Below are positions 1 to 9,175 of a stretch of 64,000 nt of DNA, in pieces. Position 1 is the first letter of the stretch; every line of letters starts with the position of its first letter. The notes beneath the pieces were generated by a model. That model ran no database searches, was not told where the DNA came from, and saw nothing but the letters and a program-made list of their open reading frames with translations. The translations under genes and the position numbers were made by a program. Origin of the DNA: Chryseobacterium sp. SSA4.19 (GTDB taxonomy: Bacteria > Bacteroidota > Bacteroidia > Flavobacteriales > Weeksellaceae); contig NZ_JAKVIP010000004.1 of NCBI RefSeq assembly GCF_022601875.1, positions 36,338 to 100,337 of the forward strand, given 5' to 3'.

Positions 1-72
1 CTCTTAGCTCAGTTGGTTCAGAGCATCTGGTTTACACCCAGAGGGTCGGGGGTTCGAATCCCTCAGGGCCCA
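1..72 (+). tRNA. tRNA-Val (anticodon TAC), 5' end cut by window edge
   Basis: First of two tandem valine tRNA genes. The anticodon stem TCTGG/CCAGA encloses the loop TTTACAC, giving anticodon TAC (reads GUA). The T-arm GGTTCGAATCC is canonical. The three first acceptor bases (GGG in the second copy) fall outside the window. The 3' CCA is not encoded. From base 1 to the discriminator A at 72 it is identical to the second copy. Confidence 0.95.
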
Positions 73-107
73 CAAAAAAGGATACTGAAGCCTTTAAAAA
101 AATTTCA

Positions 108-182
108 GGGCTCTTAGCTCAGTTGGTTCAGAGCATCTGGTTTACACCCAGAGGGTCGGGGGTTCGAATCCCTCAGGGCCCA
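108..182 (+). tRNA. tRNA-Val (anticodon TAC)
   Basis: Complete 75-base valine tRNA. The acceptor stem GGGCTCT pairs with AGGGCCC (one G-T wobble), followed by discriminator A at 182. The anticodon loop TTTACAC gives TAC. CCA must be added by the nucleotidyltransferase, as is common in this phylum. It lies 35 bases after the first copy, and the hairpin that follows probably ends a shared transcript. Confidence 0.97.
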
Positions 183-184
183 CA

Positions 185-216
185 AAATCTCTCAGTTTCC
201 TGAGAGATTTTTTTAT
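185..216 (+). terminator. Intrinsic terminator of the tRNA-Val pair
   Basis: Perfect 11-bp inverted repeat AAATCTCTCAG / CTGAGAGATTT (185-195 with 200-210) around a TTTC loop, followed by a T-run. It stands directly after the second tRNA, so it should end the tRNA transcript. The rest of the gap up to the convergent glycosyltransferase gene shows nothing else. Confidence 0.85.
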
Positions 217-340
217 TTTTATAATAATTTGACAAAAATTGGGGACTAAGCAAAAAAATTAGTCAATCTAGATAGAAAGAAAGCTTTAATGTTGGCAGAA
301 AATCCGCTATCATATAAACATCTTTAACAGCACGAAATAC

Positions 341-1315
341 TTATATGCCGCCAATTCTCTCAACAATCTTCTGAACACTAAGCTCTTCCAGGCAGGCCCA
401 ATCTCCCCGGAAACATTCTTTGTCGCCAAAAACAGAACACGGCCTACAGGTAAGATCTTTAACTTCTACCACATCATTTTCATTCTGTCCGAAGCCTAAA
501 AATCCAGCGTAAGGATGGGTCTGCCCCCAAATAGAAATACACCTTGTCCCCATCAGACTGGCCAGGTGCATATTTGCGGAATCCATGGAAATCATCAAAT
601 CCAATTCAGCAATTTTATTTAATTCTTCAGTGAGACTTAGTTTGCCAGCGAGGCTGAATGTATTAGGAATTTCAAGCTGCCACTTTTCCAGTACCTCTGT
701 TTCTTTTTTTCCACCTCCGAAAAAATAAAGGGTATGGCTTTGAGCTAAAATTTTTGCCAGTTCATAAGACCTCTCTAAAGGAAACATTTTACCGCGATGC
801 TGTGCAAAAGGAGCAAAGCCGATTCCTGATTTATGTACAGAAGCAGGTCTTAACTGATGAGACAGCTCAACTTTAAATCCCATTTCACGGAAAACATCAG
901 CATAACGCTCAACGGTCTTTTTTAATTGGTTTTTATTCAGGTTCCAGATATCGGTCAGATGTTCTTTTTCTTCCTTGCCCTTATCAATCTTAAAAACCTT
1001 TAATCCCTTCCTGCGGTAAATTTTATCTAAAATTTTTGTCCGGATCACATCATGAAGGTTGGCAATCAGATCCGGATGAAACTCACGGATTAATTCATTG
1101 GCCAGTTTTCTCAGCCCTAAAATTCCTTTGTAATCATCAAGATCAATCCCTTTGAATATGACATTCGGAATACCGGCAAACAGGCTTTCAAAATTTTTCC
1201 GGGACACCATAATAATTTCCACACCAGGATTCTGTTCCAGAAACTCACGGAACACCGGCGCAGTCATGGCAACATCACCAAAAGCCGAGAAGCGGTATGC
1301 TAAAATTCTTGTCAC
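341..1315 (-). CDS. Glycosyltransferase family 9 (heptosyltransferase-like)
   Basis: 324-residue GT9-type enzyme, the family of ADP-heptose:LPS heptosyltransferases that add sugars to the lipopolysaccharide core at the inner face of the inner membrane. The N-terminal Rossmann start (RFSAFGDVAMTAPVF, about residues 8-22) and the C-terminal donor-site segment (ISMDSANMHLASLMGT ... IWGQTHPY) are both present. The start codon is GTG, only 2 bases after the sufE stop codon, which implies co-translation with sufE. Another glycosyltransferase lies just upstream, so this is probably part of a surface-polysaccharide block. The actual sugar cannot be read from sequence. Confidence 0.85.
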   Translation of the reverse strand: MTRILAYRFSAFGDVAMTAPVFREFLEQNPGVEIIMVSRKNFESLFAGIPNVIFKGIDLDDYKGILGLRKLANELIREFHPDLIANLHDVIRTKILDKIYRRKGLKVFKIDKGKEEKEHLTDIWNLNKNQLKKTVERYADVFREMGFKVELSHQLRPASVHKSGIGFAPFAQHRGKMFPLERSYELAKILAQSHTLYFFGGGKKETEVLEKWQLEIPNTFSLAGKLSLTEELNKIAELDLMISMDSANMHLASLMGTRCISIWGQTHPYAGFLGFGQNENDVVEVKDLTCRPCSVFGDKECFRGDWACLEELSVQKIVERIGGI

Positions 1316-1317
1316 AA

Positions 1318-1737
1318 TTACGATTTCAACTGATAAGCGACTGCGTAAAATTTAATCTGTTTGGTCATCGCCATTAATCCATTAGCCCGGGAAGGAGAAA
1401 GAAATTCCTGTAAACCTATTTCAGAAATAAAATCAAAGTCAGAATCTAAAATTTCCCGGGTGGAATGACCGCTGTAGATGCTTACCAGAAGAGAAACAAT
1501 CCCTTTCGGTAAAATTCCATCAGAATCTGCATTAAAAAAGAGTTTCCCGTCTCTGAATTCAGCATCGATCCAGACTTTACTCTGGCAGCCCTTAATCAGG
1601 TTTTCGTCAGATTTTTTATCATCCGGCAGCCCTTTGAGCTCTTTTCCAAGATCAATAATATATTCATATTTTTGCTCCCAGTCTTCGAGAAACGCAAATT
1701 CGTCAATGATTTCCTGCTGTTTTTCTTTAATGGTCAT
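1318..1737 (-). CDS. sufE: SufE family Fe-S cluster assembly protein
   Basis: 139-residue SufE protein, the sulfur acceptor that takes persulfide sulfur from the cysteine desulfurase SufS and passes it to the SUF scaffold in the cytosol. The motif LIKGCQSKVW holds the conserved acceptor cysteine, and the C-terminal LSPSRANGLMAM segment is typical of the family. I chose the ATG at 1737: a start 10 codons further up adds only non-family residues. It is tightly coupled to the downstream glycosyltransferase (2-base gap), and the other suf genes are not in this window. Confidence 0.93.
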   Translation of the reverse strand: MTIKEKQQEIIDEFAFLEDWEQKYEYIIDLGKELKGLPDDKKSDENLIKGCQSKVWIDAEFRDGKLFFNADSDGILPKGIVSLLVSIYSGHSTREILDSDFDFISEIGLQEFLSPSRANGLMAMTKQIKFYAVAYQLKS

Positions 1738-1829
1738 TTTAATTATTCTTTCGGCAAAGATAACCAATTTATAAAAGATGATTTAATGCTGAAATCAATT
1801 TATCCGGTTAATGACCATTAAACTATATA

Positions 1830-2927
1830 TTACTGACAGGCTTTTTCAATAACCTCCAACAATTTAATTTCTTCATTTTCCCAGCAAAGAAAATGCGCTG
1901 CTTTTTCAAGTTCAGGCTGATAGCCTTGTCTTCCTTTATTTATTACGGTTTTGATAGCTTCAGCAATATTTTCAGGCTGATAATCCGAAATAACTTCACC
2001 AATATCAAATTGCTGATTGATTTTATTTAGTTCCGGAAGATTGGAAAGAATCAACGGAACACGTGCCTGAATACAATCCAGCACTTTATTGGGTAAAGAA
2101 TAATAATAACTTTCGCCTCCGTTTTCCTCAATGCTCATACCACAATCGGCCGTTAAAGTAATTTTTCTTAAGTCATGAGGCAACAGTTTACCTAAAAAAC
2201 GAACTTTATCCTGAAGATTTTCATCAAACACCAGTTTTTCATACTCTTTTTTCTTGGGACCATCGCCGGCAATCTTGAAAATGACATCATCAACATGATG
2301 CATGGCCAAAATAGCCTTATCAATTCCGCGAAAAGGATTTATCATTCCCTGATATAAAAGAGTCTTCGGATGATTTTCAGGAATAATCTTAAGGGGATGT
2401 ATTCTTCTGGGAGCATTCTGTATAACCACCGCATCGATTCCGTATTTATTTTTAAACCATTCTGCATAGCTTTCACTGGCTGTTATCATCAGCACCAGGT
2501 CCGGAATGACCGATTTTTCTAGGGTCCTCCACAATTTTTGTGACATTTTGCCCTGAACAGCCGGCATTTCTGAAAAGATCTCATGACTGTCAAAAACAAG
2601 CGGTGAATTTAATTTTTTAGCGATAAGATAATTGGGAAGCAATGCATCCAGATCATTTGCATAAAAGACGGTATTTTTATCTGCTTTTTTCTTTAGTTCC
2701 TGATAAAGCTTCCAGTTGAATTCAAAATAAGCAGTTTTCAGGCTTTTAGAAATCAGATGAATTCTTGAAAAAGGATAAGGCCGCACCATATCTCCGGCTC
2801 CGTTCCAGTCATTTCCTATGAGTTCAATCTGATAGCCGTTTTCGTGTAAAGTCTGACAGACCTTTTCAATCCTTTGGTCTGTATACAGATTACTGAAAGC
2901 AGAAATAATGATTTTTTTTTGCTGCAT
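1830..2927 (-). CDS. Glycosyltransferase, GT4-type (GT-B fold)
   Basis: 365-residue GT-B glycosyltransferase. The N-terminal half carries acceptor-side signatures (YANDLDALLPNYLIAKK, DSHEIFSEMP). The C-terminal half has the nucleotide-sugar domain with LLYQGMINPFRGID, FKIAGDGPKKKEYE and a late acidic ENGGESYYYSLPNKVLD region. This fits GT4-like retaining enzymes that build surface glycans. The start overlaps the stop of the upstream small membrane protein gene by one base, so the two are translationally coupled. SufE and a GT9 gene follow on the same strand after 92 bases. Donor and acceptor are unknown. Confidence 0.85.
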   Translation of the reverse strand: MQQKKIIISAFSNLYTDQRIEKVCQTLHENGYQIELIGNDWNGAGDMVRPYPFSRIHLISKSLKTAYFEFNWKLYQELKKKADKNTVFYANDLDALLPNYLIAKKLNSPLVFDSHEIFSEMPAVQGKMSQKLWRTLEKSVIPDLVLMITASESYAEWFKNKYGIDAVVIQNAPRRIHPLKIIPENHPKTLLYQGMINPFRGIDKAILAMHHVDDVIFKIAGDGPKKKEYEKLVFDENLQDKVRFLGKLLPHDLRKITLTADCGMSIEENGGESYYYSLPNKVLDCIQARVPLILSNLPELNKINQQFDIGEVISDYQPENIAEAIKTVINKGRQGYQPELEKAAHFLCWENEEIKLLEVIEKACQ

Positions 2928-3151
2928 TATTTCTTTTTATCGGCTAAAAGATGATAAATCTGTATAAAACAGATTAAAGCATTCGGGAAAATAACAGGCC
3001 AGAGCATTCCGCTGAAAATACCGTAAACCACAAAACAGATACAGCCGATCATATTAACAATCCTGATTTTCCTTATGTCTTTCAGGATGAAACTCAATAC
3101 AATAAAAAATGAGGCAGAATATCCTATATAGGCAGCAGTTTCAGGATTCAT
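2927..3151 (-). CDS. Small three-helix membrane protein, YgjV/SemiSWEET-like
   Basis: 74 residues with three predicted membrane segments (about 6-22, 31-48 and 52-69). The pattern YIGYSASFFIVLSFILKD ... VYGIFSGMLWPVIFPN resembles one half of MtN3/SemiSWEET or YgjV-type proteins: a single three-helix bundle with a conserved proline-asparagine near the third helix. SemiSWEETs work as dimers that move small sugars, but here the function is only inferred from topology. The gene is coupled by a one-base overlap to a glycosyltransferase, and it has its own likely -7 element upstream. Confidence 0.6.
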   Translation of the reverse strand: MNPETAAYIGYSASFFIVLSFILKDIRKIRIVNMIGCICFVVYGIFSGMLWPVIFPNALICFIQIYHLLADKKK

Positions 3152-3170
3152 TAGAAAAATTTAAAGGTAA

Positions 3171-3178
3171 CAAACTTA
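3171..3178 (-). promoter_or_regulatory. Candidate -7 element (TAAGTTTG) for the YgjV-like/GT4 operon
   Basis: On the minus strand TAAGTTTG matches the Bacteroidota -7 consensus TANNTTTG, 19 bases upstream of the start at 3151. No clear -33 TTTG is seen at the usual distance, so the promoter call rests on the -7 element alone. Confidence 0.45.
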
Positions 3179-3302
3179 ATCATTTTCAGTAAGATAATAA
3201 AATTTTTTCTGCCATAAAGTCATTTATTAGGTTTTGGTAAAATATTTGTAATTTAGATAACGGATAAACAGCAATGTTGCTTTTATTCTAACGAGATACA
3301 TT

Positions 3303-5837
3303 ATGGATTATAAGTTTTCACAAGGTTTGAGCCAGGTGTTCAAACAAAGCAAAAGCGAAGCGAAGAGGCTGAATAGTGAATTTCTTAATACAGAACATCT
3401 ACTTTTAGGTATTATAAAAACAGAAAACTCTGCAAAAGAAATCCTTCAAAACCTTAATGCGGATTTAACACAGATCAGAAGAAAAATTGAAACTCTAAAT
3501 ACATCAAGTCTTAATCCTGTTTCTGAAGAAGTTACCAATATATCTTTCACGAAGATGGCAGATCATGCAATCAAGCGTGCAGAATTGGAATGCAGGCAAT
3601 ATAAAAGCAATGAGATCAATACCGTTCACCTGCTTTTAGGTATTCTTTATAAATATGAAGATCCCACTTCAAATGTATTAGGAGCTTATGATATTGATTA
3701 TGAAGGCGTTTCAAAAGAATACCAGACAATGCTCAAAAATTCCGGGCAGGCCCCACAGATGAGCGCATATGATGACGATGATGAAAGAGAGGAATTTGAA
3801 CAGATGAGAAAGCCTACCGGCAATTTAGGAGGTGCAAAAAGCAAAACTCCGACATTGGATAATTTCGGAAGAGATCTTACTTCTTTGGCCAGAGACGGAA
3901 AATTAGATCCGGTAATCGGCCGTGAAAAAGAAATTGAAAGAGTTTCCCAGATTCTATCCCGAAGAAAGAAAAACAATCCGCTTCTTATCGGTGAGCCGGG
4001 AGTTGGTAAATCTGCAATTGCAGAAGGATTGGCTTTAAGGATTCAGCAGAAAAAGGTGTCAAGGGTTTTATACGGAAAACGTGTGATCACTCTGGATCTG
4101 GCAAGTTTAGTAGCCGGGACAAAATACCGCGGACAGTTTGAAGAAAGAATGAAGGCTATTATGACAGAACTGGAGAAAAACAGGGATGTCATTTTATTCA
4201 TCGATGAGCTTCATACCATTGTCGGTGCCGGAAGTTCTACGGGAAGTTTAGATGCTTCAAATATGTTTAAGCCAGCTTTGGCAAGAGGTGAAATTCAATG
4301 CATCGGAGCTACCACTTTGGATGAATACCGTCAGTATATTGAAAAAGACGGTGCTTTGGAAAGAAGATTCCAGAAAGTGATGGTAGAACCTACTTCTATT
4401 GATGAAACCATTCAGATCCTGAATCAGATTAAGGATAAGTATGAAGAACATCACAATGTAATTTATACTCCTGAAGCAATTCTGGCATGTGTCAATTTGA
4501 CATCAAGATATATTACAGACCGTTTTTTACCGGACAAAGCGATTGATGCGATGGATGAAGCCGGTTCCCGTGTTTATATTAAAAATATGAAAGTTCCTAC
4601 TGAAATCATTGATTTTGAAAAGAAAATTGAAGATATCAAGGAATTAAAACAAAAGGCGGTAAAAGCTCAGGATTACCTCGAAGCACGAAAACTGAAAGAT
4701 GAAGAAGAAAGGCTTCAGATGGAACTGAATTCTGCACAGGATCAGTGGGACAAGGATGTAAAAGAGAAAAAAGAAACCGTAACAGAAGAAAATGTTGCCG
4801 AAGTGGTTTCTATGATGAGTGGTGTTCCTGTAACTAAAGTGGGCAAAAATGAGCTTGACAAATTAGCGGGAATGGACGGACAGTTGAACGGAAAAGTAAT
4901 CGGACAGGAAGATGCTGTTAAAAAGGTAGTAAAAGCTATTCAGAGAAACAGAGCCGGTCTTAAGGATCCTAACCGTCCTATCGGTACATTTATTTTCTTA
5001 GGAACAACCGGTGTCGGTAAAACAGAATTGGCTAAAGTAATGGCAAGAGAACTCTTTGAATCTGATGAATCATTAATCAGAATCGATATGAGTGAGTATA
5101 TGGAAAAATTTGCGGTTTCAAGATTAGTAGGTGCTCCTCCGGGATACGTGGGTTATGAAGAAGGCGGACAGTTAACAGAAGCAGTAAGAAGAAAACCTTA
5201 TGCTGTGGTTCTTCTGGATGAGATTGAAAAAGCTCACCCGGATGTATTTAATATCTTGCTTCAGATACTCGATGAAGGTCACGTAACCGACAGCTTAGGT
5301 AGAAAAATCGACTTCAGGAATACAATTATCATCCTTACATCCAATATCGGAACAAGAGATCTTAAAGATTTCGGGGACGGTGTAGGATTCGGTACATCGG
5401 CTAAGAAAACAAGTTCAGATTCAAGAGCAAGAAGCACTATTGAAAATGCACTTAAAAAAGCATTCTCTCCGGAATTCCTGAATAGGATTGACGACATTGT
5501 GATATTCAACTCTCTTGAGAAGGATGACATTAAGAAAATTATTGATCTTGAATTAAACAAGCTTTACAGCAGACTTGAAAAATTAGGATATAAAGTTGAA
5601 TTGACTTATGAAGCCAAAGACTTTATTTCTGAGAAAGGCTGGGATAAAGATTTCGGAGCAAGACCACTGAAAAGAGCGATTCAGAAATATATTGAAGATT
5701 TATTAGCTGAAATGCTGGTAAACAAACAACTATCTGAAGGGGAAACTGTTGTTCTTGATCTTAATGAAGCCAAAGACGGATTAGCCGGCAAGACTTCAAA
5801 ACCGAAAAAATCAGCGGCTGAAAAGTCTCAATCTTAA
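3303..5837 (+). CDS. clpC: ATP-dependent Clp protease ATP-binding subunit ClpC
   Basis: 844-residue Hsp100 unfoldase that feeds proteins to ClpP in the cytosol. The order is: double Clp_N repeat (about 1-145), first AAA+ domain with Walker A GEPGVGKS (230-237) and Walker B VILFIDEL (296-303), a UVR-like coiled middle segment (DYLEARKLKDEEERL, about 457-471), second AAA+ domain with GTTGVGKT (567-574), then the C-terminal D2-small domain. The middle UVR-like segment marks ClpC rather than ClpA or ClpB. The gene stands alone, is divergent from the glycosyltransferase operon, and is followed by a hairpin terminator. Confidence 0.96.
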   Translation: MDYKFSQGLSQVFKQSKSEAKRLNSEFLNTEHLLLGIIKTENSAKEILQNLNADLTQIRRKIETLNTSSLNPVSEEVTNISFTKMADHAIKRAELECRQYKSNEINTVHLLLGILYKYEDPTSNVLGAYDIDYEGVSKEYQTMLKNSGQAPQMSAYDDDDEREEFEQMRKPTGNLGGAKSKTPTLDNFGRDLTSLARDGKLDPVIGREKEIERVSQILSRRKKNNPLLIGEPGVGKSAIAEGLALRIQQKKVSRVLYGKRVITLDLASLVAGTKYRGQFEERMKAIMTELEKNRDVILFIDELHTIVGAGSSTGSLDASNMFKPALARGEIQCIGATTLDEYRQYIEKDGALERRFQKVMVEPTSIDETIQILNQIKDKYEEHHNVIYTPEAILACVNLTSRYITDRFLPDKAIDAMDEAGSRVYIKNMKVPTEIIDFEKKIEDIKELKQKAVKAQDYLEARKLKDEEERLQMELNSAQDQWDKDVKEKKETVTEENVAEVVSMMSGVPVTKVGKNELDKLAGMDGQLNGKVIGQEDAVKKVVKAIQRNRAGLKDPNRPIGTFIFLGTTGVGKTELAKVMARELFESDESLIRIDMSEYMEKFAVSRLVGAPPGYVGYEEGGQLTEAVRRKPYAVVLLDEIEKAHPDVFNILLQILDEGHVTDSLGRKIDFRNTIIILTSNIGTRDLKDFGDGVGFGTSAKKTSSDSRARSTIENALKKAFSPEFLNRIDDIVIFNSLEKDDIKKIIDLELNKLYSRLEKLGYKVELTYEAKDFISEKGWDKDFGARPLKRAIQKYIEDLLAEMLVNKQLSEGETVVLDLNEAKDGLAGKTSKPKKSAAEKSQS

Positions 5838-5862
5838 AAATTAATTTTAATACCAATAAAAT

Positions 5863-5894
5863 GCATCGGGAGATTTTCCGGTGCTTTTTTATTT
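5863..5894 (+). terminator. Intrinsic terminator of clpC
   Basis: GCATCGG (5863-5869) pairs with CCGGTGC (5878-5884) with one T-G wobble, followed by six T residues, 25 bases after the clpC stop codon. Confidence 0.75.
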
Positions 5895-6083
5895 TAGTAA
5901 TAACCTGGATGGGTTCTAAGTTCTAGCTGAGAACTTCCGTCTCAGATTGTGGTTCAAATCCATTAACACCGTTCAACGGTACTTTATTGATATTTGGAAG
6001 GATACGTGGACCGGTCTTTATTAATCAAGAGATTAGTTGAAGTAATAAGAAATTCCCGGATCTGTTTTTCCGGGAATCTGATA

Positions 6084-6611
6084 TTACAGTCCGACCACAA
6101 AACCAATATTGGGCACGAGTCCGCTTGAAAAAACACTTGAATTCTCTTTCCATAATACATTGTACATTAATCCCAACTGCAGGAAAGAATTATTTCCAAT
6201 TCTCTGCATATAGCCTCCGCCCAAATACAAAGCATCCTCATTGGTATTGGCTTTAACATCATAAATTTTATCTTTATAATTGATGAAATAATGCTGATAA
6301 TTGGCACTTACAAAAAAAGTTCTGGCAATATAATAATTCAGAAACGGCCCTACCCCGAACATCGTTGAACTGTAGGCATTGGATTTCTGCCAGGAAACAC
6401 TTCCCAATATCCCTCCTTCAAGATCATTGGTCAGCATATATCCAACTCTTGGCACTGCTGAAAGGTTGAAGTAATTATTGCTCCCGAAGCCGAAGCCGAT
6501 TCCGCCTCCGAAAGTCCAACGGTTACTATTTTCACCTGAATTCTCTACGGCAGCCTGGGAAAATACAAAGCCTGAAATACATAGAAACAAAGGAATAATA
6601 ATTTTTTTCAT
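6084..6611 (-). CDS. Outer-membrane beta-barrel protein, OmpA/porin-like
   Basis: 175 residues from the ATG at 6611, which begins a clean signal peptide ([19 protein letters not shown]). An upstream in-frame extension is basic and not signal-like, so I rejected it. The mature part alternates aromatic and polar residues in about eight strand-like stretches ([54 protein letters not shown]) and ends in a hydrophobic strand, as small outer-membrane barrels do. A hairpin at 6052-6077 follows the stop. The gene diverges from mnmA. The specific role is unknown. Confidence 0.75.
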   Translation of the reverse strand: MKKIIIPLFLCISGFVFSQAAVENSGENSNRWTFGGGIGFGFGSNNYFNLSAVPRVGYMLTNDLEGGILGSVSWQKSNAYSSTMFGVGPFLNYYIARTFFVSANYQHYFINYKDKIYDVKANTNEDALYLGGGYMQRIGNNSFLQLGLMYNVLWKENSSVFSSGLVPNIGFVVGL

Positions 6612-6669
6612 AATATATTGTTTTTGTCGATGTTTAAAATTATGGCTTTTTTCCGAATCTTTTAAATTG

Positions 6670-6677
6670 TATTTTTG
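6670..6677 (+). promoter_or_regulatory. Candidate -7 element (TATTTTTG) for mnmA
   Basis: TATTTTTG fits the TANNTTTG consensus, 49 bases upstream of the mnmA start. No good -33 TTTG is visible at 17-23 bases upstream. Confidence 0.4.
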
Positions 6678-6726
6678 CCGCATCAAACTAAGAACTCCCG
6701 TTAAGAGTTTCGTAAAATTGAATAAG

Positions 6727-7914
6727 ATGAAAGTAGTTGTAGGATTATCAGGAGGTGTGGATTCCAGCGTGACCGCCTACCTGCTCCAGCAGCAGGGTCA
6801 TGAAGTTGTGGCTTTGTTTATGAGAAATTGGAATGATGCTTCCGTGACTTTGGAAGATGAATGTCCCTGGATTGAAGACAGCAATGATGCTCTGATGGTT
6901 GCCCAGAAATTAGGGATTCCATTTCAGGTGATCGATATGAGCGAACTTTATAAAGAAAGAATTGTCGATTATATGTTCAATGAGTATCAACGCGGCAGAA
7001 CTCCCAACCCTGATGTTTTGTGCAACCGGGAAGTAAAATTCGATGTCTTTATGAAAACAGCAATGTCTTTAGGTGCGGATAAAGTGGCCACAGGACATTA
7101 TGCCAGAGTAGATTCTACCTTTGATGAAAATGGAAAAGAAATTTTTCATCTTTTAGCTGGGAAAGATAATAATAAGGATCAGTCTTATTTCTTATGTCAA
7201 TTATCTCAGGATCAGTTATCAAAAGCCCTCTTTCCGATCGGGGAACTGACAAAGCCTCAGGTAAGGGAAATAGCCAAAGAAATTGGACTGGTAACAGCCG
7301 ATAAAAAAGATTCCCAGGGATTATGCTTTATCGGAAAAGTGAGCCTCCCTCAATTTTTACAGCAGCAATTGGTTCCGAAAGAAGGCGAAATTGTTGAAAT
7401 TTTCAAAGATTCTTCCCTATTTACACAGGAAGCTCCGAAATTTTCATCAAAACAGGAAGAGCTTGAATTTTTAAGTCAGAAAATCAGCTATATAAAAACC
7501 GACGGAAAAGTTATTGGCAAGCATCAGGGTGCCCAGTTTTTTACGATTGGCCAAAGCAAAGGACTTGGGATCGGAGGCCATAAAGAAAGTTGTTTTATCA
7601 TCTCCAGAGACATGGAGAACAACATACTGTTTGTTGGAGAAGGCCATCAGTTTCCGGGGCTTTTGAAAAAAGCATTGAAAATTGAAAATTCCGAACTGCA
7701 TTGGGTCCGTGAAGATTTGCGGTTACAAAATGGAAGTTCGATGGAAGTAATGGCAAGAATACGCTATCGTCAACCATTGCAGAAAGCTGTTTTATACCAG
7801 TTTCAAGAAGCTTCTTATATTGAATTTGCAGAACCTCAGTCTGCCATTGCAGAAGGTCAATTTGCAGCATGGTATCAGGATGATGAACTGCTGGGAAGCG
7901 GTGTAATTTCATAG
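6727..7914 (+). CDS. mnmA: tRNA-specific 2-thiouridylase MnmA
   Basis: 395-residue enzyme that activates U34 of Lys, Glu and Gln tRNAs with ATP and inserts sulfur to give 2-thiouridine. The N-terminal PP-loop GLSGGVDSS (residues 7-15) binds ATP. The two catalytic cysteines are visible in the contexts [10 protein letters not shown] and QGLCFIG. The C-terminal barrel domain (after about residue 290) is complete. The ATG at 6727 directly precedes the PP-loop strand, and a longer in-frame reading from 6478 runs through the divergent gene. A strong 11-bp hairpin terminator follows. The other U34-modifying enzyme, mnmG, is also in the window. Confidence 0.97.
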   Translation: MKVVVGLSGGVDSSVTAYLLQQQGHEVVALFMRNWNDASVTLEDECPWIEDSNDALMVAQKLGIPFQVIDMSELYKERIVDYMFNEYQRGRTPNPDVLCNREVKFDVFMKTAMSLGADKVATGHYARVDSTFDENGKEIFHLLAGKDNNKDQSYFLCQLSQDQLSKALFPIGELTKPQVREIAKEIGLVTADKKDSQGLCFIGKVSLPQFLQQQLVPKEGEIVEIFKDSSLFTQEAPKFSSKQEELEFLSQKISYIKTDGKVIGKHQGAQFFTIGQSKGLGIGGHKESCFIISRDMENNILFVGEGHQFPGLLKKALKIENSELHWVREDLRLQNGSSMEVMARIRYRQPLQKAVLYQFQEASYIEFAEPQSAIAEGQFAAWYQDDELLGSGVIS

Positions 7915-7933
7915 ATAAACCAATAAAACATAT

Positions 7934-7964
7934 AGCCCGGAACATTTTGTTCCGGGCTTTTATT
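7934..7964. terminator. Bidirectional-type terminator after mnmA
   Basis: Perfect 11-bp stem AGCCCGGAACA / TGTTCCGGGCT (7934-7944 with 7948-7958) with a TTT loop and a following T-rich run. It sits between the convergent genes mnmA and the membrane protein at 7983. Confidence 0.88.
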
Positions 7965-7982
7965 TTAATGATAAATATTATT

Positions 7983-8327
7983 TTATCTTTTCTTTAACTT
8001 GCTATGATTAACATACAGGATTACTGTTAGTTCAATCATTAAAATCATGATTAAAAATCCTACCGGTTTTCCTAATGAAATTCCTTTAATCAACTTGATC
8101 ATTCCCAATATAAAAATAGAAATCATAAAATAAAAAGTTATTTCCGGAATGATGCTTTTATGGACTCTAACAATAAAAACAGAGATGTAAAATCCTAAAA
8201 TCATCATTAAATAAAATGTAAGGAAATAAGGACCTTTTAAAGACACGGGATTCCATGTATGGTGGATAAAGAAAAGCCATAGAAAGCTTACGGAAACCGG
8301 AATGGTGTGAATGACTGTATTTTTCAT
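7983..8327 (-). CDS. Four-helix membrane protein of unknown function
   Basis: 114 residues, almost entirely hydrophobic, with about four membrane segments (roughly 7-23, 34-53, 62-79 and 87-105) and a basic C-terminus (HSKLKKR) likely in the cytosol. I recognise no family motif. It starts 15 bases after the stop of the GRDP-like gene on the same strand, so the two are probably co-transcribed and may act together at the membrane. No function is claimed. Confidence 0.6.
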   Translation of the reverse strand: MKNTVIHTIPVSVSFLWLFFIHHTWNPVSLKGPYFLTFYLMMILGFYISVFIVRVHKSIIPEITFYFMISIFILGMIKLIKGISLGKPVGFLIMILMIELTVILYVNHSKLKKR

Positions 8328-8342
8328 ACTTTTTGCTTTAAA

Positions 8343-9062
8343 TCAATCACCTCCTCCTCCGCAACCACCACACCCTCCGCAGCTGCTTCCGCAAGAATCG
8401 CTGGAACCAGATGAATCATTCCCGCTGCAGGTCCCCGAAAAACAGGAACTTCCACCAGAGTCATTGTCTTTATTATTTCCTTTTAAAGATTTAATGATTA
8501 TCCAAATGATCATAATGAAAAAAATTCCGGTAAAAGCTATATTGCCTTTTCCCGAGCACGATATTACCGTGAACAACAGAAGCAAGAGACTCGCTAAATG
8601 AAAATATTTCCGGAAGAAAGGATGGAGACCGGATGGTTTTCTTTTAAGCCAGATTTCTTCCGGTGGCATTTCTCCGAACACTTGGCGATAGTTTTCCAAA
8701 GTTTCAATAAACCAGTTGCTGTGTTTTTCAGTCTCGCTTTTGCCACCGCTGGACGGATGATGATGAAGTTTCTGCTGAAGTACGATTGGGCAAAACTCTT
8801 CCCAATAATTTCGGGTATAGGTTAAATGCATATGCCAGACTTTATCTACGATTGTACTCGGAGAGGCTCCATTCGGTAAAGTACAGCACAGATAAACAAA
8901 TTTTTTGTATTCCTCGATGGCTTTCCGGGTAAAAGCTTCTGTCCAGTTCTCTTCTTTCGCGAGCTTTTTTGAAAAAGGAAAATCAGCATCCGGATTATCC
9001 GGTGAAAATCTCTGAAGCCTGTTCCAAAGTGCATCATTTTTTAATACGTTGTTGGATTCCAT
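8343..9062 (-). CDS. GRDP-like membrane protein with Gly/Cys-rich tail
   Basis: 239 residues. The N-terminal part resembles the glycine-rich-domain-protein-like family (PF07173 type): a helical domain with PSTIVDKVWHMHLTYTRNYW around residues 68-87, where the D-x-x-WH-x-H core is conserved. Two membrane segments follow (about 155-170 and 175-192). The last about 37 residues (203-239) are Gly/Ser/Cys only in essence, with seven cysteines in CxxxC and CGGCGG spacing. Such tails also occur in TIGR04222-type bacterial membrane proteins. Function is unknown; the tail could bind metal or form disulfides. It lies upstream of the four-helix protein in a likely operon. Confidence 0.65.
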   Translation of the reverse strand: MESNNVLKNDALWNRLQRFSPDNPDADFPFSKKLAKEENWTEAFTRKAIEEYKKFVYLCCTLPNGASPSTIVDKVWHMHLTYTRNYWEEFCPIVLQQKLHHHPSSGGKSETEKHSNWFIETLENYRQVFGEMPPEEIWLKRKPSGLHPFFRKYFHLASLLLLLFTVISCSGKGNIAFTGIFFIMIIWIIIKSLKGNNKDNDSGGSSCFSGTCSGNDSSGSSDSCGSSCGGCGGCGGGGD

Positions 9063-9175
9063 TATGTTAACTTTTAGTTTCTACTCAAATTTGGATTAAA
9101 ATAAAAATATAAAAGTCTTTCAAAAATCTTTTTTGGTTTTAAAAATATCTTAAATTAGTCTTACAAAATAATATT

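Noticed and set aside
5902..5975. tRNA-like remnant after clpC: stem CTGAGA/TCTCAG around a 7-base loop, then GGTTCAAATCC
   Set aside because: The acceptor and D arms do not fold, the T stem is weak, and loop position 33 is not T. A decayed tRNA is possible, but chance hairpins in AT-rich DNA explain it as well.
5969..5983. Short palindrome ACCGTTCAACGGT in the gap after clpC
   Set aside because: Single, short, far from a start codon and not repeated elsewhere; no role supported.
6478..6726. N-terminal extension of mnmA by 83 codons
   Set aside because: It runs antisense through the signal-peptide region of the divergent barrel protein, and MnmA proteins start at the PP-loop strand.
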